From Chloranthus sessilifolius (lineage: Eukaryota > Streptophyta > Magnoliopsida > Chloranthales > Chloranthaceae), in NCBI GenBank assembly GCA_021018995.1, contig CM037597.1, positions 35,838,936 to 35,902,935 of the forward strand: a DNA stretch of 64,000 nucleotides, given 5' to 3'. Under the pieces are notes generated by a model. The model searched no databases. It saw only the letters and a program-made list of their open reading frames with translations, and was not told the DNA's origin. Positions within the stretch are counted from its first letter, which is position 1, and each line of letters opens with the position of its first letter. This document shows, piece by piece, positions 57,980 through 64,000 of the stretch. The translations under genes and the position numbers were made by a program.

Positions 57980-58174
57980 CCTGGACTACGCGTTAGAGTG
58001 CAGCCTGGGGCGCTGCACTTTGAGCCAGCTAGGCACTACGTGGTACCCAACACGAGGATCAAATCCTTTAGCATTACCAGTTGGGTACCACGTGAGACCC
58101 CAGCACGAGTTTTCATTTTTGCATCTGGTTTCTTTCCTTTTTTTAACTCTAAAAACTCACTTTTTCTTCTATAG
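57764..58174. other. Unassigned, long (AT)n and hairpins
   Basis: Contains an (AT)n tract at about 57897-57980, then GTGCAGC...GCTGCAC (57995-58019) and a perfect 14-bp inverted repeat (58038-58051 and 58080-58093). The stretch directly after the GGCG-rich element has a minus-strand frame (MERLIPGHYQGS) that I do not recognise. Confidence 0.5.
58038..58093. repeat. 14-bp perfect inverted repeat
   Basis: ACGTGGTACCCAAC at 58038-58051 and GTTGGGTACCACGT at 58080-58093, loop of 28 bases. Confidence 0.85.
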
Positions 58175-58491
58175 GTATATTTGTTGCATTGGCATTGTGT
58201 TTTGATATGTCAAGGGGGAAAGAAAGTCGATACTTCAAAAGTGCATTTTTTAGATACACATTGGGTTTAGTCCTTACAATTATTGTAATGAATTGGTTTA
58301 AAGCGGCACAAGTAATCTATGCAAGATTTATTTGTTGTCTTCATCTCCTATGGCCTATGCAGATTCCTTTTTCTTTTATGTCATACCTGATTTCAAGTTA
58401 TACCTGTTCCCAACCTGCACTATTATATATTGTACCTGCTGTTATCAGATCTCTGACTGTTCACTGCTTATGGAATGGGGAAGTTAAACCG
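58175..58491 (+). pseudogene. Signal peptide peptidase-like gene fragment, two exons
   Basis: Exon 58175-58311 (acceptor TTCTATAG, donor GTAATC) encodes IFVALALCFDMSRGKESRYF and LVLTIIVMNWFKAAQ. Exon 58414-58491 encodes PALLYIVPAVIRSLTVHCLW and NGEVKP. These match in order the last membrane segments of plant signal peptide peptidase (SPP), an ER intramembrane aspartyl protease, including the PAL motif. The GLGD catalytic motif should lie in the exon just upstream but is not seen; repeats occupy that place. The acceptor of the second exon reads CCCAA instead of an AG. Several conserved residues differ (CFD for RFD). No C-terminal exon was found. Most likely a decayed fragment. Confidence 0.7.
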
Positions 58492-60173
58492 GTTTGTTCC
58501 ATACTTAATCTCCGATGTGATTTTATTTACTTCGTCTCTTTGTTTTATTTTCTGAAATTTTTCCTTGTGTGACTACCATATTCAGTACATGTTCTATCCA
58601 TGCAATACAGTAATGTTTATGTTATATTGGCATCCAGAGCTGTAAACTGGCAGGATCAAGTATTATGGAATGTTATTAGTGAAAAAAATATATCTTATGC
58701 AGCTTTTTGGGGGCATTCATCCTTTATACTAACTGGTTATATAATTTTTTTTGTTGTGGTCTCTACGTAAGATCTATATTGTGAAGCATTAAAATGTGCA
58801 AAAGATGATAATAACTTAGAAAGCAACAATAGGGCACTGCAGATTGGAGTTATCTTATTTGATTTTTTTTTTTTACCCCTGCTTGGAGCTTTGAAAAGTG
58901 TGAGAAGAGGAGCACTACCTTCTCTGCTTCCTAATTGTGAAATAATATTGTATTGATTTTCATATGGGGTCTTGGAAGGTCTGGCACCTAAAATTATAAC
59001 TGGGGAGATATACATCTGAGTTAATTTAACCTTGCTATTGAAAAATAGTGGTGATGTCTGACAAGTTGGCACTATTTTCTCATCTACTCTGTTAACATAC
59101 ACCAGGCAAAAATATATGTTGGGGATGCAAAGGTGCCTCTTTTTACTATAGTTATCCAAGTCATTTTCCAACTTTCCTGCCTATGTTCAAATGCAGAGTT
59201 GGGTGGTGAGATATTTTAGGTCTGTTGCTTGTGTATGTCAAGTTTGCTGACCTCTCATCTTTGTGTAGGAAATCGACATGATTGTTATACAGGTGATAAA
59301 TCTTGTGGGTTTAAATATTGTTACATATTGACACCTGCCATGGCATGACCAGCCTAATTAGTGTTGAAATTTGTTTGAAGGGTAGGATGCTCTAGGCCCT
59401 GTTTATATCTGAATGGTTCTGTATTTTGTTGGGCAGAGGAGTAGAGAATCCTACTTACTTTCTAATTCTGTAAAGTTTCAGAGTAACTTTTTTTAATCTT
59501 GTGTTTTTGTGGCCTCTTTAAGTTTTCTTCTTTCTTTGTTGGCCTACCTTTATTGGGATAATGCAAGGCTGTTCGAGCTAAAATTCCATGAGTTGACTCT
59601 TTTCTACAATCTAGATGGCTCAGATGGAACTGAATAAAAGTCCACTATATGTCAGAGCTAATTATCCACGAATTTGTTATTACTTTTTGTCTCAATGTGA
59701 TTGTGCTTATTACTTTCTAAACTGGATCTAGGTTTGATGTTATTTCCACTCATCCTCACATGTGCCAACTAATGGGAAAACTAATTTCGATGGTAGCCGT
59801 AATAGTAGCTCCGAAGAGCAACATTTGGAAGAGAATTCCATGAGTGTTGTCCAAGATGATCCTTAGGCTTGTCTTTCTATGCATTTCCTCCCTGCTTCCT
59901 TGCCGTGATGTGATGGTTTCATAGAGTTCAATAAGTTTCATCTCTTTGGACACCATTATGGAGTCGTCTATTATTTAGAGTGTCCATCTTCCTTGATGTT
60001 TGATGTTGAGCATTAAGGAGATTAGCTATCAGAGTGGCTGATTGTATGCCAGGTTCAATTTTGAAGAAGTTTGACAGATTTAAATACAACCTTAATACCA
60101 GAACAGATGTGGAGTTATTGAACCTCACATGGTCTGAGATCAAATTTTGGGAGCCATAACGTCTTGATAAACC
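58492..60173. other. No gene seen
   Basis: AT-rich, intron-like sequence with polypyrimidine tracts. No exon with family similarity was recognised on either strand. It may include former introns of the SPP-like gene. Confidence 0.5.
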
Positions 60174-60181
60174 CTCATGTG

Positions 60182-60365
60182 CAAGGATCAAAATTTCGGG
60201 TTTCATTTTGGTTTCAGAGGGGACCGAACTGAAATTTTGGACCTAAATTTCGGCCGAAACTTTCAACCCCATACAAAAATGACAGAAATTTTGGTCCCAT
60301 ATTATTGTTTCGGTGGGGACCGAAACCAATAATTTCAGTCATTTTGTCCAAAATTTTGATCCTTG
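60182..60365. mobile_element. hAT-like MITE, 184 bp
   Basis: Terminal inverted repeats CAAGGATCAAAATTT...AAATTTTGATCCTTG. An 8-bp target duplication flanks it: CTCATGTG (60174-60181) and CTCACGTG (60366-60373), one mismatch. The interior is a longer imperfect palindrome with GGGGACCGAA and AAATTTCGG words, so the whole element could fold into a hairpin. An 8-bp duplication is typical of the hAT superfamily. Confidence 0.8.
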
Positions 60366-60373
60366 CTCACGTG

Positions 60374-60969
60374 ATCACTTAAGTGACCATTTGAGAAGAA
60401 GAGGTGGGGGGGAGAATTGGGATCGCATAGCAGATTTCAAGTTCTATTTTAATTCCTCAATTTTAGGCACAGTTAAACTGAACTTATTATTTTAATTGCT
60501 TCTTTTGTTTGTTACAGTCCAGGTTATATTATCGCTCTTATTTATGTCGTACTCTACCTAGGATTTGAACTACCTAGAGGCTTGTATGTGCATATATTTT
60601 CGAGACATTCAATTTACTGATTTATAATGGAATGAATATAAGTTTTCTTTTTCTTTTTGCTGCCACTGAAGGAAATCTTAATCTCAGCCACTAGAAACCA
60701 TCGGTTTCTGCAGGATTTTGACTTTCTCTATAAACATAACTGCTGATACGTTGTTATGTTCTGCTGTTGAATCACTTTAACTTTTTGATTATCTGTTGCT
60801 ACTGCTATCACTCATTAACCGATATGCTTTCTATATCTCGAAGTTATTCTAGAGAAATTCTCTTTATTGATTAATCATGATAAGATTAAAACTGTAAGCA
60901 GTATCTTAGAGATCTGGAACGGAATCAGCGACTAAACCTTGAACTCTTGAGTCTTGACATCTTTAAAGA
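60374..60969. other. No gene seen
   Basis: AT-rich sequence without recognisable coding or repeat features. Confidence 0.5.
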
Positions 60970-62006
60970 TTCTCGCAATGGTAGTCCGTAGATATGCAGC
61001 CAAATACTGCCTTCTTCCTTTTGAACAGAGGTTCTGTATATATCCTCCTCCTACTTGAAGAAGCATGCCTCCGACCCCCCAATCAAACAATGCCTACCTT
61101 TTCCAAGAACTCAACTGCCATTGTAAACTCTTCGGAGACGCAAGCAACCTTTTGTTAACTTTGATACTGTCAGTCCCTTCTTGTAATGGTTACTGACAAT
61201 CCTCAGTAAATGCTCTTTAATATCAAAGCAATTAAAAATGTATTTGTCCACAGAGAGAAGTACCCACATCTGATGATTTTTCTTTTTATTTGCCTCATAA
61301 ATTTCACCTAATACCACTACAGAAAAAGTATCCAGATTTAGCCTTGACCCACCATTAACAATCGAATGGACATGAGTAGGAGCTGCCATGCTACACTCCC
61401 CTTGACATGGAACCTTCCCCTCGTTTGGCATGCCGCGGTTTCTACTAATCTCTCCGGTGTCTTTCTCCCAACTCTGATATCCGGTAGCAATAACCTCTGT
61501 TGTTGATGTGAGATAACCATCTACTTAGCATCGCCCATCCTTCCTACCAGACCGGGGTTCACGTTAATACAATTAGAAATAGTAACTCCAGTGCTCTAAT
61601 GAGCGTCACACCCCCGAGCATGACATTGAATCCTTCCTTTAAAATTAAGGTTACCACAACCATAACACATCCAATCCCCGTTCTTCAGTACTACCGGCGC
61701 ACCGATCTTGCCTTTATCATGATAGACATCTCCCCCAAATCATGGATTCCTCTGTTCAGCTGAATACACTCTGGGATCCCCCCCAAACTTCTTGTTGTCA
61801 AGTCTAACATATCCACACGACCTCCAGGCACTGCTACTTGCACCCTTCCGTCTGTCGTTCCCCTTACCTCGCCACTCCCGTCTCACCATGTTGTTCCTTT
61901 CCCTGTTGTATCCTTCTTTCAAATTTTGGATCCATTCAAGCGTTTCTAATGCACCATGTGCACCAAGCCCATAGATGACACTGTCATGCACTTTTCGGAT
62001 GTACAA
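60970..62006 (-). pseudogene. L1 ORF1-like remnant with RanBP2-type zinc finger
   Basis: On the minus strand from 62006: a basic region (REWRGKGNDRRKGASSSAWR), FGGDPRVYSAEQRNP, then about 61684-61605 NGDWMCYGCGNLNFKGRIQC followed by HARGC. This has the W-x-C-x2-C-x3-N-x6-C pattern of a RanBP2-type zinc finger, though the last Cys pair is spaced C-x4-C. From 61431 to 60970 it continues in other frames with NHYKKGLTVSKLTKG and the DUF4283-like YGLP region, homologous to 21606-21890. Stops and frame changes interrupt it. Either an L1 ORF1 with an N-terminal RanBP2 finger, or a host zinc finger exon beside an L1 piece. Confidence 0.5.
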
Positions 62007-62889
62007 AGTCTTTCAAATAAATTAGATGAATTTGCATGAAGTTTTTTCTTCTAAAAGTGGCTCTGTATGTTAGATTCATGACAAACTTCTCTTTTAGCAT
62101 GGTAACATTTACGAACAAAAAGATCATAGTCTCCCTAGCCTAATATATTCTTACCCCCAACAATGAAACTTGCTTTTACCAATTTACAGAGACCTCAAAA
62201 CAAATGAGGTGAATCGTCCTAGACTGTTTTCACAAAGTACTCCGAAAAATCCTGCCTATATATAGTATATCTACATTGGAGAAGCGTAAAGCCAACCCCA
62301 AATAGATAGGATAAGGCTGTGGTGATGATCATAGTGACAGTATATCCACTTTATGTGAAACATCTCTACAAGCATAGTAATGCTTGTTGACTACATATAT
62401 TGCATACAGTCTGGGTGATCTAATATACATTTTACAACTTTTGATGTGTTGTTTTGGGCTAGGTGAATATGCTTGATATTTAGCACTTTACATTTGTTGA
62501 TTCTATTTGCTAAAGTTGCTTCCTTTCTTAAACTTCTTAGCCCAATTAAATTTTTTGCCAGATATCAATGTTATTTACTTGAAGCACCTTGCTTCTATTT
62601 TTCTAAGTACCAGGAACTACCAACTACCTTTGTTTGCTTTAAATCCTGCTATGGTGCTATAATTGCTGTCCACATCCCACAATCAGTCGATCCTACATTA
62701 TAGGTGACAGAACAAGCTCTTGAGCCTCATGATGTCTACCGGCCTAGTTTTTCTAGATCATTTATGCAAATATGAATTTCCAACTGGTAGTTATTGTAGC
62801 TACTATCGCCATCGTAGTGATGGATGTGGCAATCAAAAGTGCCTTTGATGACATTGATGATAAAGGAATCATTGCGGTGAAGGCTATGA
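62007..62889. other. No gene recognised
   Basis: AT-rich; a 76-residue plus frame at 62473-62703 has no motif I can place. Confidence 0.5.
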
Positions 62890-63250
62890 AACCAATATAG
62901 ACTTCTAAAAAACTATGTAAATGGCAACCTCCAATCACTGACACCATCAAAGTAAACAGTGATGGGTCGTTGAGCAATAATGGTACAGGAATCAGAGGTA
63001 TCGTTAGAGACCATCAAGGAAACATCATTGAATGTATTTTTAGACCTTCAGGACTTGATGACATTCTCAGTATTGAGTTAGAAACTATTCTCCAAACCTT
63101 AAAATTGCCAAAGATCTCAAGATGATGCAGCTTACCATCGAATCAAACTCTCTTCTTTCTCGCCTTAGAAGATATAAATTGTAAATTTTATCATTTGTAA
63201 TCTTCCCCTTTTTTTTGCAATAAAAAGGATAGGGGTCCCTCCAACCCCGC
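62890..63250 (+). pseudogene. LINE-type RNase H (RVT_3) remnant and 3' end
   Basis: KWQPPITDTIKVNSDGSLSN, then GIRGIVRDHQGNIIE and LSIELETILQ follow the RVT_3 RNase H-like pattern that ends plant L1 pol proteins (DGS, then E). A frame change near 63105 leads to KMMQLTIESNSLLSRL. A stop and a GGGGTCCCTCCAACCCC-like tail follow (63232-63249), often seen at L1 pol ends. Upstream RT is absent. Confidence 0.65.
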
Positions 63251-64000
63251 TTTTTTATCGAAAAAATAAAAAAACTATCACCCTCATGGTTATTTTCCTC
63301 TTTCCTGTTGTACTTATGCAAGGACTAACTCATTTGGATCAGTTGATGCTAATTATACTCATAGCTTATGAGGTACATTCATATGTAATGAAAATCTGGC
63401 CTCAATACTATAGATAAGGTTCAAGTGGATGAAAATCTACAAGGAAAATTCTATCTCCGTGTCAAAACACTATTAATAGTCACTGATCTACAATAAATAA
63501 GTTAAGATTTCATGAGTTAAACTCAGTTACCACACCAGTCTCAATAACAGTAAATCAGCCCCAATTACGAGTAAAATATACTTGTCGAAAATTTGCTCTA
63601 TTTTCTATAATTATGTCAATAAGAACCAAATATCTTATGTCCCTTAACCAAGTGTTCAACCTATAAAAAATTAGCAACACACACTGATGATCAGCAGTTT
63701 TAAAGTTTATTCGCCGCACCAAGTAGAAATTGGCTGAAGTAGGTTTATGGGGTCGGTAGGAAAACTAAGAAACAGATAAATAGAATTAGGAAAGGATTAG
63801 AAAATTGTGGGCATCGCACCCTTGGCCTCACACCAAACCCATTACGGGGAAGAAGAATCACTCTTCAACAAAGCTCATCTCAAGCTCTAAAATGCAATGC
63901 ACTTTTCATTCAATAATAATCTACTAATTCTTTACAATGCTTATAATGACATTATATAGGAGGCTTCAAACATAAAAATTATTAGACTACCCTAAAATGA
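63251..64000. other. No gene seen
   Basis: AT-rich, no recognisable coding region, repeat boundary or RNA gene. Confidence 0.5.

Noticed and set aside
57749..58205. Open frames rich in Tyr-Ile repeats
   Set aside because: Translation of the (AT)n tract.
58189..58572. Single 127-residue protein
   Set aside because: Reads through an intron between two SPP-like exons; the middle part has no family similarity.
1..64000. tRNA or rRNA genes
   Set aside because: No cloverleaf with A and B boxes and no rRNA-like sequence noticed; the tRNA-like matches are short primer binding sites only. A tRNAscan run would be decisive.

Overview
The window is nuclear DNA of a seed plant with a TE-rich, probably large genome. 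The evidence is Ty3/gypsy elements of the TAT, Tekay/Del and Athila types, plant-style Copia and L1 remnants, plant mobile domain (PMD) sequences, AT-rich introns, and decayed exons of two plant housekeeping genes (NUP98-like and signal-peptide-peptidase-like). I cannot name the species. No tRNA, rRNA, CRISPR or bacterial-style gene was seen, and no intact host gene.

Layout. 0-3.2 kb is unassigned apart from a 0.6 kb block that recurs at 18.9 and 24.2 kb. 3.3-7.3 kb holds three phase-compatible exons of a NUP98-like pseudogene, one intron of which carries a 2.54 kb solo Tekay-type LTR with a perfect 5-bp target duplication. 7.4-9.5 kb has a MITE and a Copia RNase H remnant. 9.5-14.5 kb is a truncated Athila-like element (gag fragment, long 3' region, 3' LTR). 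14.5-24.4 kb is a mosaic of minus-strand Copia fragments, an L1 ORF1 fragment and a block present twice about 5 kb apart. 24.4-57.8 kb is a three-level nest: a GGCG-rich terminal-inverted-repeat element (24436-57763) was entered by a minus-strand gag-only gypsy element (24705-56893, TSD TTTTA), whose left LTR was then entered by a 22.65 kb plus-strand TAT-type element (25720-48372). 57.8-64 kb holds an SPP-like gene fragment, a 184-bp hAT-like MITE with an 8-bp target duplication, an L1 ORF1 remnant next to a RanBP2-like zinc finger, and a LINE RNase H remnant.

The TAT-type element is the most interesting object. It carries gag with a very long proline-rich extension, aspartic protease, G-patch, RT, RNase H, a second archaeal-type RNase H and integrase, all broken mostly by C-to-T-type stop codons. 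Between pol and the 3' LTR lie two separate antisense genes that both look like PMD proteins. One of them has clear introns. A near-perfect palindrome (arm GGCGTATATA, one central base, arm TATATACGCC) occurs 18 times in five clusters. The clusters lie upstream of the TATA box in each LTR, in the leader before gag, and just upstream of each of the two antisense genes. This looks like one shared cis-element serving every transcription unit of the element. The other LTR families here carry their own arrays of short self-complementary CpG motifs (TCGATTAATCGA; CGATCGAACGA-like; CTCGCGCAG/TCGCGA).

All coding calls were made by reading conserved motifs by eye. Family names at clade level (TAT, Tekay, Athila) are knowledge-based inference and were not confirmed by a search.
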